Positions 45,720 to 57,469 of a stretch of DNA of 64,000 nucleotides are shown piece after piece. The position numbers were made by a program, and so were the translations under genes. The notes beneath the pieces are model-generated. The model was not told the DNA's origin and searched no databases. It was given only the letters and a program-made list of their open reading frames with translations. The first letter of the stretch is position 1. Every line of letters starts with the position of its first letter. The DNA comes from Undaria pinnatifida (lineage: Eukaryota > Sar > Phaeophyceae > Laminariales > Alariaceae), in assembly GCA_012845835.1 (NCBI GenBank), contig JABAKD010000016.1:9190121-9254120 (forward strand), given 5' to 3'.

Positions 45720-48539
45720 TAGAGCTACTCAACACGTGAAGATAAGGCCTTTTGTGGGCCGCGCGAGGGGAAGGAAAGGGATGACGGGGGGGGCGAGGTG
45801 GGGGGAAGGGGGTGTCATTCGTTGCCCCTTGATAGATGGGGGAGGGGGAAACATGTGCGGGGGGCTTGTGGAGAAATGACTGCGGCCGCAGGGTAGTTAT
45901 GACTCGAGGCTGCTATTTACGGGCCCAGGAATGAGTTTTGGCTGGTTGGTGGGATGCGGTGGTCAGGATGGTTTGGTGAACACGAGACGATGGGGGCGGT
46001 GGTAGTTGATGCTTGCTCCTGGGATAAGGGTTGGTGGGGACTTAGACCGCCCCACCCACCCCGTATGCAGTATTTGAAGAACCCGCGAACTACTACTGAT
46101 AAGGTTTTGTGGCCTCGGCGTGGGATAGGAATGAGCTGGAAATACTAAGAAGGGGGGGGGGGTGGGGGGAGGAGGGGCAGCGCTGTCGTGAAGGAGAGGG
46201 TTTTTGGGATCGGAGCAATTGGGGGAGGGGAAGGGGGAGGGGAGAGTTCTAATGACGGGAGGGGGGGGGGAGAAGGCGCTTCTAATGAGGTTGTCCTATC
46301 TCTGTCTTGTTTTCGGCTGCTGGTTGTATTAGCTTTTTCGATTTTGTTCGATTTTGTTTCACTTTTGTATGACTTTTTTTTTTCGTAGCTTTGGGGCTCT
46401 TTGTCGTCAATATACTGGTATGCTCGTATCATATGTACGATGTTGTTGCTGTACTGCTGGTTGTAATTTCCGTTCGTATATATCGCGAGAGAGAGCTCGT
46501 GAGGCTGCGCAGTCGTAACTTACTTTATTTTACCCGCAGCGGTGGGATTTATGTTGCATTGACGTGTGTTGTTAGGCCTGCCGCGACGGCCGCCTTGCGC
46601 TGCTTGCTCTGTTGGTCTTGCTCGTCTACATGCCTGGATTACCCGTAATAATACACTATTAAGATTGTTTTTTGCATTGCTCTCCTTCTGTTGTGGTTTA
46701 TACTGGCGACCGTTTTCGTTTTTTGTTTTTATTTTGGTAACAATCCCTTTACCGAAGTCCCGACAATCCCACGTTCGCCCCCCCCCCCCCCCCCCCCGGC
46801 CGGTCCATCTCTAATGTTACGTGAAAGGACCGTTGCATGATGTCATGCTCTACATATTTTAACAACATACGCACACACACTTAACACAAAACAACCATGT
46901 CGCGTGTGTTTCGCTGTTGCATGTTGGCGTTGTTCAGTCATGTTGATGACCCATTGCGAGTACCGATAAATATCTTCGCGGCGAAGCGGAGCAGGCCTTG
47001 GAGACACCAAACACGGAAGGCTTTCTTGCTTTCTTGTCTTGCTCGTGATTCCCGCGCACAGATGTTTTCGGGTGTTTTGTCTACCGTAGGGGGGATGAAG
47101 GAGGCCGGGGGGGGGGGGGGGGCATGACGTGCTAAGAAATCCCGAGGGTACTCTCGGTTTCTTTTTTTTTGGGCGCTGCGTATAGGTTATCGAGGTGTGA
47201 GCCTTTCTCTGGTGAAAGCCTTGGCTTGGAGCGTTGATCGCTCTTCGCTCACCCGTGTGTGCTGGCCAGCGTACGGGAGTTCGATGTTTCTCCTAGGGAG
47301 AGGGAGGGGGGGCGTCCGTGTTGCGAGAAGAATGTGCTTCGGGGTATGTAAGGGGGAGAGGAGGGTGCCATCGTGAGATGAATTGTTATGGTGTTCGTGA
47401 TTTGTTGTATTGTGTGTAGTCTTGAGACCAAAAAGAAAGAAGTCAGGAATCGTGACAAAAAAACGTGACGTTTTCGCGAATCGCGATATTGAGTTGCCAG
47501 GAATCCGGACTCTTGAGTCGTTTTGACATTTTTCTTAAAACTTGATGTCGGGATTCCTGACAAGAACAACTACGCGTAGCTGTTTTTTTTAAACGTGACA
47601 TTTCAAAATTTCGAAAGGTCAGGAACGTTGACGCTTTGCCGGGATTCCCGAATTTTCTTTGTTACGGGCTCGTTAGGAACGAGCCTTTTAGCGGTTCGTC
47701 CAGTTGAGGACTGCTTGTTTTGGTGCTGCTGCTGTTGCTCGAACAGCTTCTCCCGCTGGGGGGTCGGTGTTGGTGCCGGTTACGATGGAAGAGAGAGGCT
47801 TGCTTTGTGTATGTTTTGGTGCTGCTGCTGCTGACGCTGCTGCTGCTCCTCCTGCTGCTACAGCAAGCTGCTGCTTCTGCTCCATGTTGCGGGCGGGGTC
47901 GGTATTGAATGTCGGTTTGGTGTTGATGTCGACGAGAACTACACCTGCTCCAATCGTGGAACCGTAAAATAACTGCGCAATGCGTGCGTGGTGGTGCTAT
48001 TATATTATTATCATGTGAAAACCATACCTGGTATAATGTACGTTTATTTACATTATGTTTCAAAAAGCCATTCAGCCTGCACGTACGTGGTGTTGCTCTC
48101 AGCCCATACGAGTATGCTGGGAGTGTATTATACTTTTTTTTGCCTACTTGCATTGTTGATTGGCGATGTATTGCAACGGTACAATGATATTCTGCAAGAA
48201 TTAAGAGTTAGCCCTAGAAATTCCTAACACCAAAGGACACAGAACCACTTCATGTGAGGATGTCGGGCACTCCGGAGGTCGCCCTCGGCATATTCTCCAC
48301 GCCACCCTCGCTCAGCTCTTAATTGCCGACGGGAAAAAAAACTTTTCTCCGGATTCTCCGGATCAATCCGTGTATCGATCGTTGGTATTGTCAAACGGCC
48401 AAGACGACAGACTTTGAGCTTGAGGACGTGAGGTCGAGCCTCTACCGAGTAAGGCAGAAGAGCTGTTTTTTTCTTCCGCGTTTAAGTAGTACGTATTTGT
48501 TGTACATCACACCCCGGACAATAGCCTATTGAATATGCC
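45720..48539. other. Gene-free stretch downstream of the transporter
   Basis: G-rich sequence (45,770-46,290), a C tract (46,780-46,797), a G tract (47,108-47,121) and GCT-rich spots (47,700-47,880). The region 47,440-47,660 repeats GGGATTCCTGAC and GTCAGGAATC words in both orientations. No gene is supportable. Confidence 0.55.
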
Positions 48540-50605
48540 TATTGAATGTCTATAGTATAGGTTAGGGGATTACATATCGATACCTAGTGACACGTTCGAT
48601 AGGGTATGCGAATTTGTCGATCGATACCCATTGCTTGGACCAATAGGTGTAGAGAAATTGGTACATTAGGCTGTTGTTCTTAAGATAGGTGTGTGGATCT
48701 GTTTATCTATACCTATTTCTTCTATCAATAGGTTCTGATAAATCGGCACAATAGGCTATTGTTATTACAATAGTTATGTCACACTGTCGATTGATACCTG
48801 GTGCCTATTACTGTGACCAATGGGTACGCGAAAGTGTCGATCGATACCTATTATTTGACCAATAGGTATGTGGAATGGTCGATCGATATCTATTGCTATG
48901 AGTAGTAGGTATAAATCCCTGCACAGCAGCCGCCTACCACGTATTGAGTACCCCTGTTGGTCTGTCCCCAAGTTGGTGTATCGAATATCGATTAATTGAA
49001 TATCGATACGAACGCACGTATTATTTTTATATTTCTTGCCCTCCGACAATAATATAGCGTAGATGCCGTTCCGATGTAAATCGAATATCCTTCCATGGAC
49101 TAAAAGCAGTAGCATCTATGAAGTCGAATCATTCCTCCATAAAGCAGTGGTATCTTCTGCCAACCATTTCCCCATTTCCTTTCCCAGCATCGTCTTTTTT
49201 AATCTACTGCTTCCTTTCCTTACATATAGACTATCGATTGAAATCCTCACAACAAGCCTATCGATTAATTAAAACTTATTTTAATACCAGGTATTATTAT
49301 CGTAAAGATGCTGTTTTGAAACAAAAGGCAAGAAGGTCAAGGTACATATTATTGCTGTCATCCAAGGTATTCATTCAAACAATAGCCTGGGGTATACGGC
49401 ACGTCGTATAGGTATGTTCTAAGCAGTACGAGGGTATACATTTACAAGCAGTAGGTATCGATCGAAACCCTTGCAAACTTATTACATGGAGCGATAGGTA
49501 TCGATCGATATCATCGCACACCTATCGCTTTATTAACCAATACGTATTGACTGGTGGCGATAAAAGGTATTGATCGAACGATGGCCTGTTGGGAGTTATT
49601 TTCAAATTATGTTGTTGGTGCCCAAGATACCTATCGATATACACCTTCTTCGCAAGCATATCGGTCGCACAATAGGCTATTATTGTGGTCACTGCCCTAA
49701 CCCTATTGTTGCTTACAATACCTATCGATAGACCCCGAAGCCGAGCTATTGTGCCCCGCGATAGGTATCAATCCTCATAGTAGTTGCCGACCTATTGTTA
49801 GCCAAATAGCCTATTCGATAGGGTATTATCCAGGGTGTAAGAAGGATTTCGACGGCTCACAAACAGGTCGCTCTAAATCGCTGCAGGCTTGAGCTTCGCG
49901 TCGAACACACATAGTGCTAAGTAATAATCACCACCTTAATGTGGAGAATATCCACCTTGAGCTTTTTTTTTAGGGCACAACACGGACAGACAGCGTCGTT
50001 TTCGGGGATTCTCCGCTGGGCTTGAGGGGTGTGCGGCGTGGATGATGAATGGCGAACTAGAGTTGATTGTACCTAGACAAGCTGTCTTCGAGCGCTTTTG
50101 CCCTCCAACACTGAAACAATTCGATGGCGAAAGATCTCTACGTGCCGACGCTTATCATCCGAAACAATAGAACGGCGAAAGGTCTGTCAATACCTATCGT
50201 CCCAAACAATAGCATTGTGAAAGGTCTAGACTCTATCGATACCTATTTTCCGAACCAATACTCGTAGGTTTGGTGAAAGGTATATTGATACCTATCGGAC
50301 AAACCCATAAGACGTTCCGTCTCTTAGCGCCAATATCCTATCGCCCAAACAATACCGTCCTAAAAAGCTTATCGATACCTACTTGTTTTTATCAAAATGT
50401 TCAGATAAATACGTACAATAATAGGCTATTGGCCAAACAGTAGTAGATCATTGAAGATGCCAATCGATATCCATTGTCGGCCCCATTAGGCTACGAAAAG
50501 TACCCATCGATACCTATCGCGGGCAAAAATAGGTCTCCTATTGATTCGAATAGGATCCTATCGATTGCCTTTTGACCTACAACCCATTGTCCAGGGTGTG
50601 TTTGT
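48540..50605. repeat. 2-kb field of degenerate CGATACCTATTG/CAATAGGTATCG words
   Basis: Well over a dozen copies of CGATACCTAT, its reverse complement ATAGGTATCG, and the related AATAGGCTATT lie 20-120 bp apart in both orientations. Examples are near 48,577, 48,843, 49,491, 49,629, 49,720, 50,235 and 50,505. Spacers are not conserved. No ORF above background. Confidence 0.85.
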
Positions 50606-51353
50606 ACATACGAGTATTATTGTACTTGTCGTACGTCTTTCTGCTTTGTTTTTGTATTTTAGTTTAGGGAGGAATAGCTTCCTGGTTTTTCTATTTTCTT
50701 CCTGGTTTTTCTAATTTAATTTGCTTTCTACTGCTGCTTCAGCTCCTATTTTCCTGCTGTTTTCTTCTCCTTGGTTTGGCTTTTTTTGCTGTTATCGTAC
50801 CCGGCACGCTGATTCCAGATACCACAGACAGGTGTTTCACTACTTGCTTTCCTCTGTAACAACAACAGTTATTGCTCGTTAGGGATTGCTTTTGGTTTAA
50901 TTTCGCTTTTTCAGACAGCAGCAGCAGCAGTAGTAGTAGTACGAGTACGCACGAGTATTTTTGTGTCCTTTCTCACCCTCTTGGTTGTTCTTTGAATGCA
51001 TACAAATAAATAGTAATAGCAAAGCCGCACGAACAACTAGGTTGTGGGTTAGATCCAAGTACCGCTGACACTCAGCCCTGTGACAGACCGCCGTCTAGAC
51101 GTAATGTAATACTGTATTTTAGTATGGAAACAAAGTGTGACTGACATTATTGTGTGTTTTGGATTAAACCGTTTTTTCCACTTACTACTTCTTATCGTTA
51201 TCCAGCAAACCCAATGTCCGTGCCGATTCGTCATCCTAGAGAGAGACCAAAAAAAGCTCTGAATGAAGTCAAATTTCGAGACAGACCTACACATAAATCG
51301 CGAGTGCTTACAGCAAGATAATATGCCGGGCGCGCATGGTATATATAAGGTTA
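50606..51353. other. Gene-free, T-rich stretch
   Basis: T-rich sequence (50,620-50,900) with GCTTCCTGGTTTTTCTA duplicated near 50,680-50,715 and a small (CAG)n/(TAG)n tract at 50,920-50,942. No gene seen. Confidence 0.5.
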
Positions 51354-53246
51354 TAGGGGGGGACACAGAGTGCCCCCTGCAGGTCTGCCAATTGAGCAGG
51401 TCCTCGGAGAGTACTCACTTTCTTTTGCTTCGTGGAGACGTTGCTTTATTTGATTCCACCAGAGCCCCCCGGATAGCTTCTGAGATCGGAGGCACGTGCC
51501 TCCGATCTATTTCCTAACTTTCTTTCCCGAATAACAAATGCCAACCTTCATACGAAACCCATCCGAATGATCTCAAATTCGGATACCTACAGGCCTTTGG
51601 AGGCCGTATCTTAACATTAGCCCACCCTCATGAGTCGCATTTGCAGAAATATGGGAGATTCGGGGAAAATCTGGTTCTACGAACTATACCATGAGTCGAA
51701 GATGCGGCTCCTCAAAACCCACTCCCACACCTCTAACGGTCTGGCTATGGATCCAGGAACACGCGAAGAAATGCAGTTGAAAGAAACGCAGACCCTACAA
51801 CAAGGCAAAAGTCACCCATCAACAAGCTGCCGCGTGCCGCCGGTGTGGCGGAGGGGGTTAGAAAAGGCTCTACGGCAAGCCAATCACAGAAAAGGTACTA
51901 TGGCGAGGCGAGGCCTCGTCGATATGGAGGGGAAAACAGGCGCTAACACAAGGGAGAAGTCATGCGAAAAACCTCCCGCGGGCCATCGGCATGGCGGGAG
52001 GTTAGACGAGGAAACGACAAATACCCGGGATGAAAGGTGGCAACACCTACAGCCCCGCTAGGGAGGGAAGTGTTTAGTCGGAAACAACACAGTAGAACAA
52101 ATACAACACACAAACGATAAAAGATGGCACACAGACCCGTGTATAGCCCTGTACCACGTAACGCGCGAACAGGGTACCCTGGTCGCCCCCCAGCCCTGGG
52201 CTGAGGAGGGCGTCGGCAAGGCGAAATTGAGCAATGACGAAAAGGCGACAGCCCTGCGTCTTAGATAGCGGCATTTTACCCGAACCCTGACCCGGCACTG
52301 AGCAGGGGGTTCGGCAGGACAGAAAGAAAATTTACTGGGGGAACCGCCCCAAAACCCTTGATTCCAGTATGCTTGTCCGTGGCGCGTCGTGCATGCCTCA
52401 AAGCCCCGAAACGCAAAAAAAAGTACAGGTCGATGGCCGATCTTGGGGCTTGTGCTTGCAACTCGCGGAGACGTGCTGTGCAACATGCTGGCAGAGCGTG
52501 GAGCAAACAAGTCTGATGGGTGGGGCTTGGGCAGTTCCGCTGCGCAGTGGTCTATGGCCATCTGGCGGGGAGCTGGTGCGACCAAAAGCCGAGACAAGGA
52601 GTGTGCTCCTAAGAGCAGTGTCGTCCGCACGTACTCGGAAGGTATCGTCTGTGTGGTGCGTGCCCGGCGACCAACAGGAGGGACCAAAAGCCGAGGCGAG
52701 GAGTGCGCTCCGAAGAGTAGTGTCGTCCGCGCGTACTTGGAAGGTGTCGTCCGTGTGATACGTGTCCGGCGACCAACAACAGGAGAGCCCCCTGCCATCT
52801 CACTGCTGTTGTGGTCGCCGTTGTAGGAGGAAGGGCGCTCCCTCCATTGAGAAGCCACCCGAGAAAGAACAGGGGTTGTGGGCTCGATGGGAAGCAAAAG
52901 CAAAATCGCCACGTCAAAAAAAATCGGAGAGATTGGAGGAACGCTGCCACAATAGCAAGTCCTGCCGTCGACGCCACATGTAAGGTTATAGGGGGGACAC
53001 AGAGTGCCCCCTGCAGGTCTGCCAATTGAGAAGGTCCTCGGAGAGTACTCGTTTTCTTTTCCTTCGTAGAGACGTTGCTTTATTCGATTCCACCAGAGCC
53101 CCGGATAGCTTTTGAGATCGGAGGCACGTACCTCCGATCTATTTCCTAACTTTCCCGAATAACAAACGCCAACCTTATCATACGAAACCCATCCAAATGA
53201 TCTCAAATTCGGATAATTACAGGCCTTTCGAGGCCGTATCTTAACA
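51354..53246 (-). mobile_element. Non-autonomous LTR retrotransposon (1.9 kb), Ty3-related
   Basis: LTRs at 51,354-51,616 and 52,979-53,246 are about 265 bp and about 94% alike by eye, so the insertion is moderately old. On the minus strand they start TGTTAAGATACGG. A primer-binding site (TGGCGTCGACGGCAGGAC, 52,976-52,959) lies 2 bp inside the right LTR, and a purine-rich GAGGGTGGGCTAA directly precedes the left LTR. The 1.36-kb interior has no recognisable gag or pol and contains a tandem duplication of about 110 bp (52,570-52,790). Probably copied in trans. Confidence 0.85.
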
Positions 53247-53536
53247 TACTTCGAAGTATATTCTTTTGCATGTTATATGGTGTCCCGGCTGGCTGTTTTC
53301 CTGGAGCATGGCGGCGGGACTCTTGCAATACACCAAAGTCGCCAGTTAGCACCTGTGTAGTAGTGTTGGGGCAATATGGACGTAGGGACCGACTACCGCT
53401 ATGCAGGTTATGTCATGACTACTCACACGACGGTTGCTTGGATGCTACGCATTGGTTGCTTGCTGTCCGCCGGATACCGTCTAACAAAAGGGAGGGCGGA
53501 GCCGCTCGTTCGTTCAGTCAGGCAGGCGATAACACC

Positions 53537-53945
53537 TGCCAGCTATAAAGGAGACAACTGCTACAAACCACAACGCCCCAATGGGGTAGAGGGAGTACCA
53601 TAACACCAGCCCACCCTGAAGGGTCGTATATAATATGCAGCTTCATAGAAATATCAGGTAGGTGGAACTAAATCCATCCGGAGAGTTCTGAGAATGCATC
53701 GAAGATGCGGCGCTTCATAACCCACTCCAAGACCTCTAATTTGCAAGGCAGAAACCAATTGGACGGGTGCAGATTGCAGCGCAAAGCAGGCACCAAACGT
53801 TCCATACCATAAATACCTGTAGAAAGCCAATAAAACACGTATGGTGCGAATCAGACATTGAAATATCGATAACGCGTGCCAGCTACGAAGGGGGCAACTG
53901 CTATAAATCATGACGCCCCAGCGGGCTGGAGGGAATACCATAACA
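53537..53945 (-). mobile_element. Very small LTR-like element (409 bp)
   Basis: Direct repeats of 69 bp at 53,537-53,605 and 53,877-53,945 begin TGCCAGCTA and end CCATAACA. The 271-bp interior starts, next to the left repeat, with a segment homologous to the purine-tract flank of the elements at 51,354 and 55,050 (CCACCCTGAAGGGTCGTAT; CGAAGATGCGGC). The repeats differ at about a dozen positions, so it is old. The expected primer site is not clear. Confidence 0.6.
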
Positions 53946-55049
53946 CCTGCCATCAATCGTGAACCTCGGTCCGCTTCAAATAATTTGTCGTACTTTTCAT
54001 TTCTGAGCGAATTTCCTTGTATTCATAACATAAACCACTTCTGCCTGTCGGTCTGTCTGTCACCATGGTCTCGATATACTCAATGTGTCTCATCCCCGTC
54101 TTGCCGTATGGGTAGGGGGGTGGGCGGCACAATCAGCAGAACACCAGGTCTCGTGCCGCACCGAGCCGTGGCCGTGACGTGCTGAGCACTCCCAACAAAG
54201 CCGAGGCAGTCCTCACATCGATCAAGGCAGAGCCTTGCTGCTGAAGTACAACTTTGAATGTCGATTCTAGCCGCTGATTGGCCTTTCGAATCTCCGGCAG
54301 ACGCCCCTGGCTTATCCTAGAAATAGATGGAAATATAATACATAAAGGTTGGTGTCAGCTAGTTGATGCTGAACATGAATACTCGAGCCATAGAGTCGAG
54401 AGTTGCCCCTCGGGGCTATTAGAGATTGTACTTGTCAGTAACCATCACGTCGTTACTTGATAACACCTAGTAGTGTCATTTGGTATACATTGCGATTGCA
54501 AGTACGACAGACAGTTGTCAGTCTGCTAGTTGTCGTTAATCAATGCAGTATTTAGCAAGCAGAATTATCAGCAGCAGTAGTATCTTGGATATATGATACG
54601 CAGCGGTTCATGGGCTAAATCATATCAAATACCTGGTACATGCAGTACGTACTCGTACACAGTAAGAGGGGCAGTCTTCGGTATCGCTCCGGGAACCGAT
54701 GGCAAGATATTTAAGATGTTGTTGCTGAAGTAACAATGTAGGCTGCATAGGGTCATGAATACGTACCCCGAGATGCTACTAGTTGTTATTAAACAACAAG
54801 GCTGTAGGGTCTCGCATTGCTGGGGTCTGGCTTTCTTGGGGTCATAGCTTGTTTTTGTTTTTGAGCTACTTGCAGCGCATCACGCGCACCGCTCTCACGT
54901 GGTCACTCCACATCTATCTACACATCTGCACCCTGTTCACCATAAGTTTTAATTTGCTTAAGCAAGTGAAACCATCAACATCGGCTTGGGATCGCCGACC
55001 AACAGCATCATCATCTTCTCTTCTGTATTTGAAGCTCTTCTTCTACAGG
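53946..55049. other. Gene-free stretch
   Basis: Nothing supportable except one TACCTGGTA motif at 54,630-54,638. It ends at the target site (CAGG, 55,046-55,049) of the Ty3/gypsy element. Confidence 0.5.
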
Positions 55050-55540
55050 TGTGAAGGAGTCGTGGTGCCGGATGTTGGGAGGGAAGGGACGCAGGGGTAT
55101 CAGCTTCGCTTGGAGACAGCACCGGTTCTTCTTTGATGATTTCTTATTACTGGCGTTGAGCTATGAGAAGCTCGAAGGAGACAGGAAAGGGGAAGGAGTG
55201 AGAGCATGGGGGTGGGGTGAGGCTCACAGAGTTCGCTTCACCCTCCAGCATTGCTGCTGTGCTCTCTTCTGGACCTTTACCTATGGAACGTACAAGGAAC
55301 GTTCTCCTAGGTGTGCTATATTCCCAAGAGCGCTTAACGCGCTTACTTCTACCTATCTTGTCCAGAGGAGGACGTTCCATTACCGAGAACGTTCTTGTGG
55401 TATAAGCTAGCTATTCTCTACGGGTTATCCGCTTCACTAAGAATATTCCGTTCTAAGGGAATCTTCTTGTGGCCAATAGACCGTTACTCTGCGGACTATC
55501 TTACCGAATATATTGCCCGCTATACCGACACTCTATTACA
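55050..55540 (-). repeat. 3' LTR of the Ty3/gypsy element
   Basis: 491 bp, identical by eye to the 5' LTR. It is preceded on the minus strand by the purine-rich CAGGGTGGGCTAA. Confidence 0.95.
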
Positions 55541-57469
55541 TTAGCCCACCCTGAATAGTCGTATATGCAGACCTCAAGACGGTCGAAAGATGACGACAAC
55601 GTTCATCCTAAAAGACCGGGAAAGGAGGTCGAAGATGCGGCTATTCGAAACAAACACATGAGGCTATAGATTCCCCCACACCTCGTAAAGAGGCCTAAAC
55701 TCCAAGGATAGGGCTATTCACTAATAAAGCAGATCGCTAAAAGGCAGGCCACAGGAAGAGAGGAAAACGGAAAACCAGAATGGAGCAACCTATGTAGAGT
55801 ATTGAAAACTTAAAACCAAAAAGAAAACCCGAAGACAAAGGGAAGGCAGCTAAGAAAGGCAGAGATCAAAGCGAAAGTAAAGGGAAAACAGAAACATATT
55901 ACCGGAGCGATCTATGTAGGGCCCAGGGGGGAGCGAACGGAGAGTCGTACGCCGAACAGGGTCGGTTACTCGAAAGCTCGCAAAGGGGCATCACCCAAGT
56001 TCGAAAGTATATATGGCCGGGAGGCATTATGCGTAGCCGCGTGGCCAAAGCCCGAACAAAATGAAAAATAACACGTAAGACAAAACGAACGCTGCTAGGT
56101 TGCCGTAAGGCTTGCTAAAACTAAGGGGCTGCTAGGACCACTTGGTAGAACGAACAACGTGGCGACTTGGGAGGTCTGTTTGCGCTGGGAACAAAACCGG
56201 CAAACGTAGCAAGGTAACTCAACCAACACGAACAGAACGTCAGGGTAGCCAAAGAGGTACGCAAGTGGATCGACCTAATTCGTTCGAACACAGAAAAAAA
56301 AAATGTCAGCAGCGCTGGGCGACGGAGTTAGCATGCCAAAACAGCGCCTACAGGGGGGGTCGACTGGCGCGTCATATAGCGTAGAATGGCAACGCAACGT
56401 GTACACCTAGAAGAAAAAAAACAGGAACCAAAAGGCTCATAAGCAAGGGAGAGCATAATTACCGCCGTGATTGGGAAGTTCACGGGAACCTGAACACAGT
56501 TCCAGGGGATCAACCGTGGCAGGAATATGATTACTGAGAATTCGACAGCCTTGTGGGGCGGCAAAAGCTACCGTGACCCAAACCCGAAGAAAACACGAGA
56601 AGACAAAGAAAGAAAGGTTGGTTGGCGTTCCGGTGGTCTTGCAAGTCTGCAAGGCTGCCGGGGCCCTACTTAGCAAAGTGCGCAGAAAACCGATCAGGCC
56701 TAGAGCTCGGCGATGCCGTCAGGGCAAAGCGGCACCGGCGGCGGTCAGGATACAACACAAAGATCGAGCGCCTAGGGGCAAAGTCACCGAGTATCGGCGG
56801 AGGAATCGTGAAGTACAAACACAAGAAGAAAACGAGACGACCACGGTTCGAAAGCCTGGACGAAACGAGACTAGCGGAGACCGTAGTGGTAGAGAGAAAA
56901 CAAAAGAAAAAAAATATATAAAATAGAGAGGGGGAGAAACACCTTAACACACCCTAGGTACGAGGCGGTCCTGGTTCGATAGCCATCACAGAGTGGGGCA
57001 AAGAAAGACCGGGTCGTCAGACGGGCGTACCTAAAACACTGCATATTGCAGAAAATTATGAATACCGCTCTACCACCACGAGTTGTCAGCCGTCACGGAG
57101 TGGGACAGACGGAATCGATGGTGGTGAGAAAAAGGGGCAAACGCTGGTATGAAGAACAAACCAAAAGCGGAGGTATTGCGAGGGGCACCTCAATGTTAAA
57201 ACCAAACTCAAAGCCTGATAACGGTTGTAGGCTAACCACGAGAAGACATGACGAAACAAAAAACACTGTAGGTCGGAAGAATGACCACGATAATACCACT
57301 AAAGTTACTGCAGGTTGAAGGCTGACTATGAAGAATCATTCCCAATGCTATCGTAGGTGAAAGGCCTAACCATGAGGTAGTACTATCGAAACTGTTGTAG
57401 AAGGCTGACCGTGAAGAACTAATCCCAAAACTACTGTAGAATAACCAAAAACAGATAAAACACCCGAAA

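Noticed and set aside
41086-48270. Shared GGATGTCGGGCACT at the transporter start and at 48,256, suggesting a duplicated first exon
   Set aside because: Only 14 bases match and nothing downstream does. Chance 14-mer matches are expected in 64 kb.
38452-51230. Weak similarity between 38,452-38,525 and 51,160-51,230 (both translate to GHWVCW on the minus strand)
   Set aside because: About 60 bp at low identity with no shared flanks; not enough to call a family.
52058-53206. 382-aa minus-strand frame
   Set aside because: It lies across the LTR and interior of the non-autonomous element, has no domain, and includes the 110-bp tandem duplication. Probably a chance frame.
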